A stretch of DNA of 63,254 nt from Trichoplax adhaerens (GCF_000150275.1 NW_002060950.1:3257567-3320820), one strand, 5' to 3'. Positions 36,578-50,051 are shown, counted from the stretch's first letter. Numbers and translations are program-made. Notes: generated by a model not told the origin, from the letters alone.

Positions 36578-36953
36578 ATGAGCCATAACAGTTCATGAAA
36601 TTTAGTTAATATTGGAAAGCTAAATTAATACAGAAATTATTTATAATCTTAGATATGTTAGTGAATGATTGTAGATAGTTAGATTAAAGTATGTCTATAC
36701 ACAGAATTATTTATAGTATCATTCATAATTGAATATCTTCAGGATATTCATCACAAGCGTTATAAGACATAACACTGTAATCAATTAACATTACTTACCG
36801 TATTAGAGCTCTGGCTACAGTACAGTATAATGTACTGCAACAAAATAATAACTACCGTAGTTCGGACTGTAAGTTATTATTAGCTATCTCCATATATAAA
36901 TGTTAACCTCTAAATTTAGTCACTTACTCTTCACGGTGGTTCGTACAGTGATA
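36578..36953 (-). mobile_element. LTR family B remnant, reversed (copy 5)
   Basis: It aligns in reverse with 36015-36395. For example cgcttgtggtgaat (36207) pairs with atcaca-agcg (about 36747-36760), and its right end ttcgtacagtga is the reverse of the B start. With copy 4 it makes an inverted repeat with arms of roughly 200-370 bp. It is probably the older LTR that copy 4 interrupted; its other half is not convincingly found left of 36010 except for a few bases. Confidence 0.6.
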
Positions 36954-38775
36954 CACTACTGTTTAACTCATCCTAGATGTCGGAAAAACCGATAAATCAG
37001 AATGTATCAAATACCACGTAAGGATTCTAGCTATTCGAATATGTACGACCGGAAGAATAGTAGATTCCGATGCACATTTGTTACAGTTGCATCATGGTAA
37101 TACATTAATTTCTGACTGTATTGATTAAAATAATATCTAAAACTGAATCATAATTCAAGGAGTAAAATTCCACTAAATAACATTATTTTGAAGACGAAAA
37201 ATTTTCAAGTCATCTAAACATAAAATTTTATAATTTATAAAAATTGAAAGTTTGGAGGATAATTTATTGTGCATTTTTAAATTAATAAGATCTTTATCTC
37301 ATCTACTATGGATAAAAATAAGAGTGTGAAAAAACACGAAGATTACTAATATACTGTTTACTACCTTCTAGAATCTGATTATTTGAATTACTGCATAACT
37401 GATTAGTATAGTATAATTTAATTGTATAGCAATTTGCGAAATGGCCTAATAAAGTAATAACTCTCATGAAATCAAGATAGAGAGACGCCAAAATTGAATG
37501 CGGTCGTTATTCATTATTCTCCTCGCGATGGCAAATAAATTAGTAAAATATGAATCTTCTACTTAGTAAAAAATTGAGCTACAGGCCAGGTAAATACTAT
37601 TTCCACGACAGCAATATATCTGAATCATAATAATCGTACTCGTAATCTAATGTAGCGATTTAAAATTTGTTAAATTTGATATAAATCCCTAGGGAAGCAT
37701 TCGTCATATAATTTCTCTATAATAGTCCTGCTAATATACTAGATTTAGTTATTATACTTCATGTGGAAGAATATTATTGTCATAATGACTACCTACAATT
37801 ACAGAGCTAGTTTATTAGTAGTTGATCATTGACTTTTCAGAGTACTCTAAATGAGTTAACTGCAATTTCTAAGAGATGAATTTGGTATCAACTGAAAAAA
37901 ATCTTTTTATTTTTATTCGTATTTAATACAGCGGCATCATTTTATACTTTTTTCGAGTAATATAATGTTATATGATACTTGCATTACTTTTACTTAAATA
38001 AAGCTTTGTTTTATACGGGACAAACTATTGAGTAAAACGTTTGAGAATCTAAATTTACTTTCTTCCATTGAAAATTTCTGACTGTAATGCCTCAGTTTTT
38101 ATATAAATCATGACTTATCTACTTGACAAATCATAAATGTGTAACAAAAGTCTATCTTCACTATGCTTATTACTAAATTTAAAATACCAGACCAAATGAA
38201 AGTTACTACATTCTGTATGACAGTTTTGTCCAAGCACCTTTATGTGAACATATTTCTTCTAGTAAAAGTAGTCGTAAGCCTTAGTTAACTTTAATTGACA
38301 CATCAGATTTTGTAATCTAATTAAATATTGATAGTTTTCAACCTTACAGTAGACTAATTTCGTAAGCAGACAGCAGTATTAAAATTTAAAACGACCTTGA
38401 AACCTAATTTTTAGACTATTTTCTCGATTCAGATAACTGTCTACAATCGTTTGATGTCAATACAAGAGCTATATCAATAATGGAATGTTGTCTTAGCATA
38501 AAATTCTGTGTATAATAATGGAATGCATATTTAGAAACTTTAAAATAGATTCATTATAAACCAAAAGTACTACCATCATACCATGTATTATCTAATAAAA
38601 AGGATTTTAAACATTATCCTAAGCTGATTTCAATGAAACCGCGATAGCAATGATTGACATATGTCTACATAAAAATAAGAACGCATATAGTACTAATTAA
38701 TTAGTGCTGAGCTAATTTCTAAACAAACTGTGATATATTTTTGTAGTCTCATCCAATATACTAAAAATTTATAAT
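36954..38775. other. Intergenic spacer
   Basis: No gene, LTR or tandem repeat was recognised. Confidence 0.4.
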
Positions 38776-38780
38776 CATAT

Positions 38781-39217
38781 TGTCACGGTACGAACTATCG
38801 TGAAGAAATAGCTATCTTAATTTGGTGAATATAATATGGTGATAATATATTACAACTAGTTACTTACAATAGGAATTACTCTAATTATATATGGGTTACA
38901 GTAAATTTAATGTTGTGCTGTAATGTGCACTGAAATGATTCTGGGAATGGATATGTTGTAGTCCGAATGTGAAAAATTAATTAGTAGATGTTCTCACCTA
39001 AATATTTTTATAAGATGACTCATGAATGTTAGCTGCTGCTAGAAGGGTATATAAGCCCGTCAGATAGTTGCATAAAGTAGTTCGCAATTGTCTAGTTGAG
39101 TTTAACGTAGAATCAAAGGCGTCTAAATTCTTGTGAGTAGGTATACTGAATCCGCAGATTTTTAGAGATTTAGAGATTTATTTTACGTTATCTTTGTCAC
39201 GAAGCTGGTTTGTGACA
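38781..39217 (+). mobile_element. Solo LTR, family B, copy 6 (best preserved)
   Basis: 437 bp with clean ends TGTCACGGTACG and GGTTTGTGACA. The flanks catat (38776-38780) and tatat (39218-39222) match at four of five bases. It has a TATATAAGCCC box (about 39049). This copy serves as the reference for defining the B insert junctions elsewhere. Confidence 0.72.
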
Positions 39218-39222
39218 TATAT

Positions 39223-41299
39223 ATATAGCATCTATTACTATAGGATGATTGTAGTATTTTAAAAGACAAAACAGAAATGAAAGTAACTGATACAATTCCA
39301 ATATTCCAATGTGATAACATACTTTTAATTATAATATTATTACACTCGTGTCTAATGCAATTTTTTATGATTAGATCTACACTTACTAGAAATAGTTAAC
39401 GGCCTGTTACTTATCTTGAAATTTACTGGAGTAATTACTAAATATTGAAAGACTGATAAATTGTATTTATTAAATGCATTTATACTTACTCCTTTAAGTT
39501 ATCGCAATCTATCATATTTTTACTATATTTTTGTACGCCTTAGAGTTAAAAGATGTAGCATACTGCGTATCTAATAATTGGTTCTGTAACTGTAACTTCA
39601 TCATAACACTTATACTGTATGTTACATTTAGAGTAGAAGTTTTTAAATTTATTCTAATTCACTTTTGAATTTTTCTATGGAAGAATAAACGTAAAGTTCC
39701 TTAGGAAAAATAATTACATGGATTATCCACAATAGCTCTTCAGAATGTAGAAAATTTAGCAGCGTTAATTTATCTAAATTGATAAATATAAAAGAATTAT
39801 TTAACCATAATACAAGTAAAGTTGATTAGCTAATGTAAATTCTATATTCGAGAAAAGAGATGGAATTTTAGTGTGGAACTCAAACAATTATTTGATAATA
39901 ATTATGATATTGATCAATATCTTAGTAATTAATCACAGTTTATATCTCAATGATGAATAGAAATTATCTATTAAATATTCCATTAACAATTATTGTATAG
40001 GAGACAATTACAAAATTCTAATTTAAATATTAAAAATGTCTTAATAAAAGAAAATTATCATTTTCACTCCTTTAAAATTATTTTTTTTTAATAAATATGT
40101 CGTTTTATTACTTTATCCATGAAAATGTCTGAAATACCTAACTTGAGTGGCACAAGTAGCACCACCGTTTGTAATTTAACGTAATCAAGGCATCCAAAAC
40201 CTTATAGTTAATAATGATAGCAACTTTTATATTGCTTATCTAGACTGGGTTAGCATCTGTTAATTCAATTATTCGCATTTTAATAAATATGCACGAAACT
40301 TAGCCCTTATTAGCTTCAATTTATTTAAAAGAATTAATTTTTCAAGCAAGCAATTAAAAAATTCTTCAAAAAAAAAATAGCAAGTTTACTCATTTTATAA
40401 TTTTTTTAACCATTATTAAGCTATTAATAGTCTAACTTTATAAGTATATATGGTTAGGATTTAATCAATACCTGGATTCTGCAATTCTTTCCATAAGTGT
40501 TATTGTCAAATCAGTTTGATATTTCTGGCCTTAAAATTATTATCCAATGAAGAAATTTTAGAAAATGTCACACCACCGTAAAAATTTAAAATTTTTAATG
40601 ATCTACATTATAGGACATTACTTGTTAATACGCTGTTGGAGTAGACATTTTCATTTTAACTAGGAGGTTGTTTAGAATTACGCAACATAATTTTTTGCGG
40701 TAGTGTATTGGCATAGTAAAGTTATATCAATTTGTTATACTAATATATCATGAATAACGCTAACCTTCGACCTAATTGTTTATAATATAATTATTACCGT
40801 CCAAGTACGAAATCCAGTCAATTCGCGAAATGCTTATTCAATTCGCGAAATGCCTAGTCAGTTCGCGAAATGCCTAGTCAATTCACAAAATGCCTGGTCA
40901 ATTTGCGAAATGCCCAAATATATTTCTTTGCTGATTATGTCAATTCGCGAAATGCCTAGTCAATTTGCGAAATGCCCAGATATATGTCTTTGCTGATTGT
41001 AATAACCTCTATTCTTGCAGTAAATTTATTAGTAGATTTACGAAGTCCATTAAGAAATATTATAACTCGAATACGAGAAATGATGGAATGCATATTTGTG
41101 GCCATTGAAGAAATTTACGACATTCTAAGCAGTGTCTAGCACATAACAATAGCAAATAATCAGTCAGAACATCTTTATTAAGGGAAAAATAAATTTCGTA
41201 AAAAAGACATCTACGCTTAATACTGTCTAACAGCTAGTAAATCTACGGTAGTTGCCATAGTAATAGCTTAAGGGTGTAATTGTACTAATTAAATGTTTG
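39223..41299. other. Intergenic spacer with a minisatellite
   Basis: No gene was recognised. It contains the 20-bp minisatellite at 40817-40999. Confidence 0.4.
40817..40999. repeat. Minisatellite, 20-bp unit on TTCGCGAA
   Basis: Five head-to-tail units of gtcaattcgcgaaatgccta (40817-40916) are followed by a 22-base spacer (atatttctttgctgatt), then two more units (40939-40978) and a second copy of the spacer. Most units keep the 8-bp palindrome TTCGCGAA or a one-base variant (tttgcgaa, ttcacaaa). The CpG-rich palindrome stands out in this A+T-rich window. Confidence 0.9.
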
Positions 41300-41304
41300 A
41301 CATT

Positions 41305-41854
41305 TGTAATGTAACTTAGTATTGTGATTGTAGACTGTTAGCCATGTGTAGTATAATGTACGGTAGATATTTATCCTAAGAGATATTTGGTAGCTGTAAC
41401 TATAGACTGTAGTGGTAGAGACTCTATGCTAGAGTACAGATGACTATATACAGTAAGCTGTTGAGTTACTAATATGGCTATAGGTAGAAATAGAACTGTA
41501 AATCATATATTAGGATATGGTTAATTCATTGTACTTTGGCTGGTGTGAATAATGTCTACGTAAGTACTGTAGTCGTATCCATATTGGATTAATGATGGTC
41601 CGCAGTAGAATAGTCTTACTAAGAATAATTTAACTATGTGTAAAATAAGGTAAAAGGTTGCCATGCGGATTGTAGCTGCGAATGCTACGAAAAGTATAAA
41701 AGCATGCAACTTTAGATTATTCTGTTAGTTCGTTGTAGAAGTCTTTAGAAGTAGTATTCGGCTAGAGTAGAGCTGTGTAGTTAATCTTTGTATAAGATTC
41801 AATAAAGCCCTTATTTTTCTAAAATTTGGAATTTCGTGATTGGTATATATCACA
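41305..41854 (+). mobile_element. Solo LTR, family C, copy 1
   Basis: 550 bp with ends TGTAATGTAACTTAG and GTATATATCACA, flanked by a perfect duplication acatt (41300-41304 and 41855-41859). Promoter and polyadenylation signals are well placed: TATAAA at 41695-41700 and AATAAA at 41801-41806, about 50 bases before the end. By eye it differs from copy 2 (59740) by about fifteen substitutions and one 2-bp indel, so the family was active fairly recently. The ORF of 62 codons inside (41521-41709) recurs only with the LTR. Confidence 0.88.
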
Positions 41855-41859
41855 ACATT

Positions 41860-44771
41860 ACAATTATCGAGTGACCTTGGGGTGCCTTAGATTAAGATTG
41901 ATATTTAAGTTTTAACAGTAAATGCTTGCTTCATTAACTTTATTCTATTCTTTATTATACATTTTCAATATTTCCGGCCCTTGACCAAGCATTGGTTTTA
42001 ATTAATATAAGCTTAAGTAACAATTTTATGCAGTGCAATTTTGTTGTTTGATATTTTAAATGTTAATTAAAGTCCATCAGCAACAGAGATTATGTAGCAA
42101 TTAACGTAGTAGCCGTTTACGATTGTATAATTCATTATTGTAGCCTATTTTTGTGTTTTGAATATGCTCTTCCGGCAGATGTTACATTCTCAAGATACAC
42201 AATTGAAGTAGAAAGTCTTTATGGGCGTCAAAACTAGAGAAATATAGCGTTCCAGTGTTTAAACTCATCTAGGAATTTGAAAATATTTTTCGCATTGTCT
42301 AAAGCTGTACGTTAAACATTGTGACGATATTAATTGGTCTTTAGATTTTAGAAGATTTGCAGAATTTTATTTTCTTGGAAAATATCGACTAAATTGCTAT
42401 TCTTTTTTCTATACATTTAATAGCATACTTTTTTATTAATCTATGGGGTCAATAGCCATCTTCTAATCTTCCTACGGAACCGTGAGATGATAATAACTCC
42501 TAAGTTTATAAGCCTAAAATCATACTTTACGCTACAAATTTTGTGGTAAATATACAAACAGGTTGGCCGAATTATACTTTAAAATCTAGATTTTATTATA
42601 TATTATAAAAGTACGTATTTGAAGTAAGAAATATGATTAACATTTTACGAGAACTATTTTACCTTCATCCATAAAATTACTGAAATTTAAAAGATATTTC
42701 AGTGTTAATTTAATAAAATTAATACTATTAAAACGACCTTTTAGCATAACTAAGGAAGTATGTACGCAGCATAAAAATAATTTATCGCGAATTTATATGT
42801 ATGTCCTGAGATACTCCAAGAAGTAATAGTTAACAAATATATGTAGTAGCAATCAAAAATACACTCTATGAACATATGAGTAACCAAAGTAAAATTTCTC
42901 TAATTTTCTCTCTAATTCTAATCAATCACAAAATTAAGCACGCTAATAAACTTCTTAGATTCATATTTAATGCTACTAGATGTTACATTAAAGGAATATA
43001 ACCATGCAGCTGCATGATACTAACCGTCAACGCATGCAATCAAAATTTTCAAAATCTTTCAAATTAAATGATGATATAATATGTCTAGCATATCATTTCG
43101 TTTTGTGCTTTTATTTATTACTACTATAGCAATTAATATACAACTCTAAACACTATGTCAACATTTTTTTAATTCACATGGGTAATATTCGAAGATTATC
43201 CGCAACTAGTTTGACCAGTTCCTGAGACAAATAAATTAGTTGTCTCGAATTTGATAAAACAAGACATCCTATAATACCTTCCAAATGTTACTTTAATAGG
43301 TGCGAAACAGAAATGTCTAAGTTCTGTCAGGATTGGATGGCAAGATTTTACTATTCTAAAGATTTTATTCGTAGTGAATGTAGATGTCATTCGGCTACAT
43401 TTTACTCGCTATGAATTACTTTTACTAAAAAGCTGTAACAGTTATTGTTTAATAACCCTTTCAAGAATTTATGACCTTATAGATGACATTTATAGATTTG
43501 TTAACACAGCTACCAAACTTGGCAACAATATTCACACATAAGTTACGGCCAACGTCAGAAATTAATCGTATTTAAAGATTATTTTATTTGCATAATGACA
43601 TAATGTAGAGATCTATTTCTCAATAAAATTTGGGTTTCATGGTCTCATTAAAGATGCATGTACTTACTCCTTCTCAACTATCGTAGAGGTTGAGATTAGA
43701 AGTTTTTCTAATAGACTGACATTGAGAAAGGCAAGCCTGATAGCTAATCTAGTACTTTTAGTTTCCGTATCGCAAATTTCGTTCTATGAAAACTAATATA
43801 TAACAACTTTAAACAATACTGAAAAATTCTGAATAGACAGTAATTATCTATTATATCCTAAATTGGGCAATTAAGTCATGATTACTATTGTTGTAAAATA
43901 AGATATCAAACCGAATGACCTTTATAACATAAATATAATCTACTTGATAAAAACAGTTAAGTTAAAGCAAAACCTTGAAAGCCGTTATTATAAGTAAAGA
44001 ATTTGCAAAATTTAAGAATAATAACAGAAAACTAGTAATGAAGTAATTGATACTGTATTATGCATGCTTGCACGTGATTTAAAGCCGCATATGATAATAG
44101 AAACAACCTATAATAATCAATGTTTATTTTCAGCGATTCAACATTCGAAGCGGAACCTAATCGGTAATTAACTTATCCCAATAATCTACGTAAAAATATC
44201 AATTTATAGCAACTATTACTTTAGAAACTATTTTGCTCTTATTTGTTTTCATAGAACAATAAGGTTATCCAAACCAAATTACCCATTGTTAAAATGCTTT
44301 CATTCTCTATGATAAATTGCCGTTAAAAAAATTGTTACGGGCTTGTTTATTATGCTTTGAATGAAATTATCCTCTTAAAAGTTTTGATTAGTGCAGCTAA
44401 TCAATACAAAACGCAACGATTATCGGTAACGTTTATCATTTTATAAGAAGCTTTCAGAGTATAACGATAGAATAGGAAAAGCAACATAGGTTGAACCCTC
44501 TTCATCTTATAAGAAACGTTGCTTGAAGAATTATTCAATATTATCTCACTTCTAATAGAAATTACTTTAAAGATCCACGTGCAGAATCTTCAAGATTTAA
44601 TGGCATTGAGAGTTTGCTGCAGGTACCACTAGGAAACGATTACAAGGCAATCGGAAACTGATATATTTTATGGTAGTGATTATTCTTCTTACGCTACAAC
44701 ATAAATTTTTATTCCTTTACTGTAAAAGTCATCAAGTAATCATTAATTTGTATATTCGATAATACATTAAA
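41860..44771. other. Intergenic spacer before receptor 7
   Basis: 2.9 kb without a supported gene. A 64-codon ORF on the - strand (43196-43390) is unremarkable. Confidence 0.4.
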
Positions 44772-45881
44772 ATGAATTTTACCGGTGCTCTCTGTATCAA
44801 CAATACCTGTCGAAATGCAAGCAACCCAACATCATTTACTTGGCAAAGTGATACGTTAGCCATGCTCTTAATCGGAGGATTAATTGGTGTTATACCCAAT
44901 GTTATCATCTTAATAGGCATCTCCCGTAAAAAGGAATTACAAAAACCAACCTATTACCTTATAGCTAATTTAGCTATTTGTGATCTAATGCTCAGCTTTA
45001 CAACTATTTTCAATATTATACTTCCTATAATATCTATTCGAGCTTCGCTTTCAGTTGGATTTCATACTTTTATATGCAAGGTAATAGCTATATTTCCAGC
45101 TTATTGGTCTTATATGGCTTCTGTTCAAACCTTAATTTTTATCAGTGCAGAGCGTTACCACGCTATCTTTCGACCTGCAATCAAGTTAACAGCCAAAAAG
45201 GCTAAATTCTTATGTCTATTAGCTTGGATTATATCGCTGATTATTTCATTCCCCATAATTATAATTTCGGCCCCGGCTCGTAGGTCTGGAAAAGGTGTAC
45301 TGTTTTGTCGTGAGTATGTTTCATACACAATTTGGATCTCAGTCATCTATATGATTTTATTTGTTTTCCAATATGCCCTTCCGGCAGCTGTCATGATTAT
45401 ATTATATTCGCTTATATTACGTCATTTAAGGAAGAAAAACATAGCTGGTCGAAATGAATCATACAGAAGTAAAATGTTAAAGCGTAAGAGTATCTACATG
45501 CTAATGACGACAACAGTTATATTTTTTATCTTTTCATCACCATGGGCACTCGCACTGGCTATCATAGCAATCTCAGGAAATAATATAATATCAGATGTAC
45601 AAAGTAATCCTACCTTAGGTTTCATTTTAGGAATCAGCAGGCTCTCTTTACCATTTACGACGGTCTATAATCCAATTGTGTATTGCATTTTCAATGGTCA
45701 CATAAGACGATTATTTTTTTCATGTCCTTTTATATTAATTAAAGAAAGACAATATGTGCATCCAGAACCAAAGATATTATTGAGTCATGAAAGTAATACC
45801 TTTAAATCAATAAATAATACGGACATGCAAGGTGACCATAAGCTAACAAGTGGAGAATCAATGTTAACTTCAATAGCTTAG
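44772..45881 (+). CDS. Class A GPCR, group II, receptor 7
   Basis: An intact intronless 369-residue receptor. The N-terminus has sequons (N2, N11, N15) and the C8...C13-R-N motif. Landmarks are N43 (TM1), D71 (NLAICD), C102, E127-R128-Y129, W152 and P161, C179 in a longer, basic second outer loop (ARRSGKG precedes it), P204 and Y212, P257-W258 (FSSPW) and N300-P301-x2-Y304. The third loop is short and ends LKRKSIYML. One Cys follows TM7 (FFSCPF), then a Ser/Thr-rich tail with no recognisable sorting motif. It is closest to receptor 5 in the N-terminus and TM2-TM3. It should act at the plasma membrane through G proteins; ligand unknown. Spacers to both neighbours are long (9 and 7 kb). Confidence 0.93.
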   Translation: MNFTGALCINNTCRNASNPTSFTWQSDTLAMLLIGGLIGVIPNVIILIGISRKKELQKPTYYLIANLAICDLMLSFTTIFNIILPIISIRASLSVGFHTFICKVIAIFPAYWSYMASVQTLIFISAERYHAIFRPAIKLTAKKAKFLCLLAWIISLIISFPIIIISAPARRSGKGVLFCREYVSYTIWISVIYMILFVFQYALPAAVMIILYSLILRHLRKKNIAGRNESYRSKMLKRKSIYMLMTTTVIFFIFSSPWALALAIIAISGNNIISDVQSNPTLGFILGISRLSLPFTTVYNPIVYCIFNGHIRRLFFSCPFILIKERQYVHPEPKILLSHESNTFKSINNTDMQGDHKLTSGESMLTSIA

Positions 45882-48566
45882 CTGAGAATATCAAAATATC
45901 AATTGTTCTTTTCTGAATTCAGGCCAGAAATCTGTTAAACATGTTAAATGTCTACTCTAGTAACATGCACAGTGAAAGAGCGAAATTTTTTTTTTCTTAA
46001 ATATGCAAATGGTAACTTTCTGCATTCATACATGAAAATGATTAAAGCAGCGTTGCAATGAAAGGGTTTCAATCCCTAAATTTCACACTCTTCTAAGTCA
46101 CAATTTCAATTTATTTAAATACAGAAAATCTTTCACGCATCATACTATAGTTTATACGGCAATTTATCATCAAAACATCATTGCTTAGGGCATAGGCTAT
46201 CTATTGCAAAAGAATCCGTCTTGCTCCTTGTCTTTAAAAGTATTGAAAACTGATAAAATAAATTGTATCATCGAATTTTAAATTCCAATGCAACTATTTA
46301 ATACAATTTTAATACGGCATAAATGCTTTTCCGCAATACTCAACGCAGCAGTTAAGAATAGCATAAGCACTTCTTTAAATGCATCACTTATAGCCACCTG
46401 CCATAGTCTTTGATGCACGTAATACGAGCAGTAAAAGTGCCCCATTTCATTGTACCAGCTACAATCTACAATTACTTTCTCAAGCACAACGAACTATTCC
46501 AAATTACGAGGTGCCTTACTTCATGATGTCATAACCACTTTAATTAGCTTTAATCATTTCTAATATCATTAGATAAAATTAGATCACGGAAATACCAACT
46601 CCATCAGTTCCAGTAATGTGTGGAAATGTTATTCTCTCGAAAGAGTATTATCGTGGCATGCGTGATATAGCATTTTATCATATTTCTTTCGATGTGCACT
46701 TAAGTGTCAATAATGTTTACGATCTATCTAACTATAAGTTACTTAGTGAATAGCAGTTGATACGTAAGCTACCACTAATTTAGGATTAGATAGATTAAAA
46801 GTGTTAATTACAAACTAGCTTAATCGTAATATATAAATCATCTTGAATGAAGTTAAAATCGAAAGTTCAGCTATTAAATTTAGTAGAAATATTATACAGT
46901 ACTATGGTAACTTCTTATACGAGTAACTTTGTTAACTGTGTTCAGGAAAAAACTAATTTAATGCTTAGCTATCATAGTAAATTTTAATGGACTCGATAAT
47001 ATTCCAATTTATACCGGTACGAATGAAGTTTCTTAAAGCAATTATATAGCAAATTGGTAAAAGACGAAGTGATTTGTTTCGTTGAATTGATATTGTTAAA
47101 TACCCATAAACCTACATTACCAAAGCTATGATCTCACAGTTATTAATATAGCTTGCGATTTTCTGGGTGAGATTTGAAGTCTCACTGTACTTTATCTTAA
47201 TTACATCCAGCATTGGAATATTAGGCAATTGGCATTCCATTTCTTGTAGTGTACAATAAAGATAACATGTTCTCAACTGTGGTTACAAGATAAATACTTA
47301 TCATCTTACTTTCGTGAACTAAATAATACAACTTATACAGTATGCCTGCTATTTTTATATCTTCTTGTTATAGGTGATACAACTTGAGGCTTCATATATA
47401 CGCGCATAGCCTCAAATTGTAAAACCTGTAATAAGAAAGCAAAATAACATATATAGCTTTTTTGCTGTTCAATTAAGTTCCTTTAATGATTGATCTTTCT
47501 GAATTTTGTTAATAGATACATATATTTGCATTGCAATTTGTAAATTAATTATTAATATACATTTAATCTAATATCATTATATGCATAATTAATTAAACTT
47601 TTGCTTAATTTTACTCACTTTTACACTCATATTACCATACTCTCTATAAAAGTTTATTCATTTATGTATCGATATCACTTCTCAGTTATTACAACGGCTT
47701 ACTTAACTTAGCAATGTAAACTTACCGTGCGCTGAGCTGTTTTCCTGACCTAGCGCTCTATTACTAAGCAATCCTTAATTTAACGATGCAAAGCGCATTT
47801 AGAACGTTTATCAGTCATCAACCTAGACAAAGATAGATAACTATAGAAAAATGAAAGCTTCTATTCAAATAGTAATACAAATTACTTTATGGAGCAAAAA
47901 AACATTACCATCAACCTTTCGTAATAACTGGATACTATTATACGTGAATAATCATAGTATACTTCTCCAGTACTAATTATAATAATTGACAGTAATATTA
48001 AAAAAAGTTTTATATGAAAAGCCTAACAAGAATTTCTTTGCTAAAACTTTATTCAGTATGAAAGCCTTGATTTAAATTATTACACTTGGTCACTAACGCT
48101 GATTCATCAATGAAAATCTATAAAAATCTTCGCAAAATTTTCCTTATTGCAAATATCGTTAAAGTCTAAACCTACTATGATGCTATGCTATTATGATGTA
48201 CAACAAGTCAAAATTAACAATGTCCGTCATTTATCAATCTGCATAACTACACTTTAATAAATTATCTAACCTCATTTGTAGTTATGACAATACTAGAGAA
48301 TCGTTTTATGAATTTTTCTCAGTATCCTAAATAGATACTTCAAAATAATATATAATTATTTATATTTTCATGCTAATATTTCATATTATGGGGATTTAAG
48401 CATTTTTTGATATTACTCGTAATCTAATATCAGTAAAGAAATGTAGGATTAGAAAGATAGTAGCTGATATTCTAGCAAAAGTTGGTACTTAATAGTTTAA
48501 CTGAAGCTATTTACAGAAAATTATACTGTATTCTCATTATTAATTAATAAAATTTGAAAACAAGCT
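45882..48566. other. Intergenic spacer
   Basis: No gene was recognised. An AATAAA near 46256 is a possible 3' end for receptor 7 but is not diagnostic. A 69-codon ORF on the - strand (46278-46487) has no recognisable feature. Confidence 0.4.
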
Positions 48567-49231
48567 TGTCGCGGTACGCCGTTACTAATTAAGTAACTGT
48601 TGATTAATGAATGCTTATGAATAGATAAGATAATGTTATGTGCTATGTTTAATGCGCTTGTAGCTGATAATAGGATGGTAGAAATGAGATAGAAATAGAA
48701 GTTGTTAACAGTTAATTTACTGTGGTGTAGTAAAGGACTAAAAGTAGAGTACTTTATAGTTTTTAGTATGTAACTAGTACTATTTTACTATAGAAAATAC
48801 CTAGAAAGTGATAGTGCTTTGAAGTTTTACCCTGCCAAATCATCATGTCGCCATCTTTTCTTCTTCATTATTTTAAAAGGTATTATATAGAGATTACTAT
48901 AGAAGTAGCCCGAGAGCAATTGCCTAATCTAAAGAAAGGGCGTTTGATCGTCTATTCAAATTGTAAAGGAATTTGACTTAGTAGCAAAACCCTATCCTTA
49001 GAGAAAGGGGATTTATAACATGATGGTAAAGTACTGTAATGTAGTCGTACAGTTACCGTACAATCTGACGCTAAAACATCAATTGTCAATACTCGCGAAT
49101 ACTCAGCGATACTAATGTCAGAAAAGTAGTCGCAATAGTCATATAAATTTTTTTGATAAGCGATTATTGTGATCTTTATAAAAACTGAATTTTTCGGATT
49201 CGGATTCCGGAACCGGTCGGACTTATGTTCG

Positions 49232-49862
49232 TGTCACAAAACAGCTTTGCAACAAGATAACGCAATGTACGATCAATAAGTCAATTCCTTGAACCACGTA
49301 TCAAGGAACGATATCTGCACTATCACAAACACTTTTGCTCTACTAGCAGACTACACAAAGACTTAAACGCCTTGTATTTTACGTTAAACACTAAGTTGGA
49401 GAATTCTCTTTTATTTCACGATGTACTGCATTTATATTCTATTCCTCAATAGTTCATGAGTAATAGTTAATACGATTAACCTCGGAATCATTTACTGAAT
49501 TAGATATTAAGTTTAGCTACTGCTCCCTTAATGCAGACAACAGTATTTACGAACATAGACATGTAATGACTAATACAGAATAATCAGATTACGATATGTC
49601 CTATCATGGAACATTTCCACGATAATATACAATCTACCATAAGTGAATTACAATCACAATGATTCGAACTGTAAGCAGATGATTTGCATTCCCTATTATA
49701 ACTATTAATTTCAGTATGTGTATAAGTGTCACTGTCATAAAAAGTCAGTGCTATATTAAAACACAGTATATCCAAGTTATAAGTTAACTAAATAAGGATA
49801 GTCTAACAGAATTATCCTAACATAGATATTTCTACTGTAATACAGTATTTAACACTGTTACA
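49232..49862 (-). mobile_element. Solo LTR, family A, copy 4, nested in LTR-D
   Basis: 631 bp with ends TGTCACAAAACAGC and CACTGTTACA. The flanks are gttcg (49227-49231) and gtccg (49863-49867). LTR-D copy 1 keeps the unfilled site with gtccg, showing that the left copy has since mutated. It has the same internal stem and - strand promoter box as the other A copies. Confidence 0.85.
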
Positions 49863-49897
49863 GTCCGATATAATTTTCCTGTTTTAATCTATGTCTG

Positions 49898-50051
49898 TGT
49901 CACACACCACTAGTGAAAAGGTAGTCTACGCACGCCAATCCTTGCGGAGAACGCCACTTACTAACTTAAAGAGGCGAGATTAGCTATATCACCAAATAAT
50001 TCAGTTCCAACGACCGAATACTGTAGTATAATTATAGCGTCACAGATAACA
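49898..50051 (-). mobile_element. Internally deleted LTR, family E, 154 bp
   Basis: On the + strand it begins TGTCACACACCACTAG and ends CAGATAACA, flanked by a perfect duplication gtctg (49893-49897 and 50052-50056). Its reverse complement aligns with the last ~160 bases of LTR-E copy 1: gtattcggtcgttgg is shared exactly, and the ends are ctagtggtgtgtgaca against ctagtggacggtaaca. It has both LTR termini but lacks most of the 5' two thirds, so it is a miniature derivative. Confidence 0.65.

Noticed and set aside
36015-36953. A single foldback transposon with long inverted repeats
   Set aside because: The left arm has its own 5-bp duplication and complete LTR-B ends, so two LTRs in opposite orientation explain it better.
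41521-41709. 62-codon - strand ORF repeated at 59956-60144
   Set aside because: It lies inside LTR-C and is antisense to its promoter; its conservation follows from recent LTR identity.
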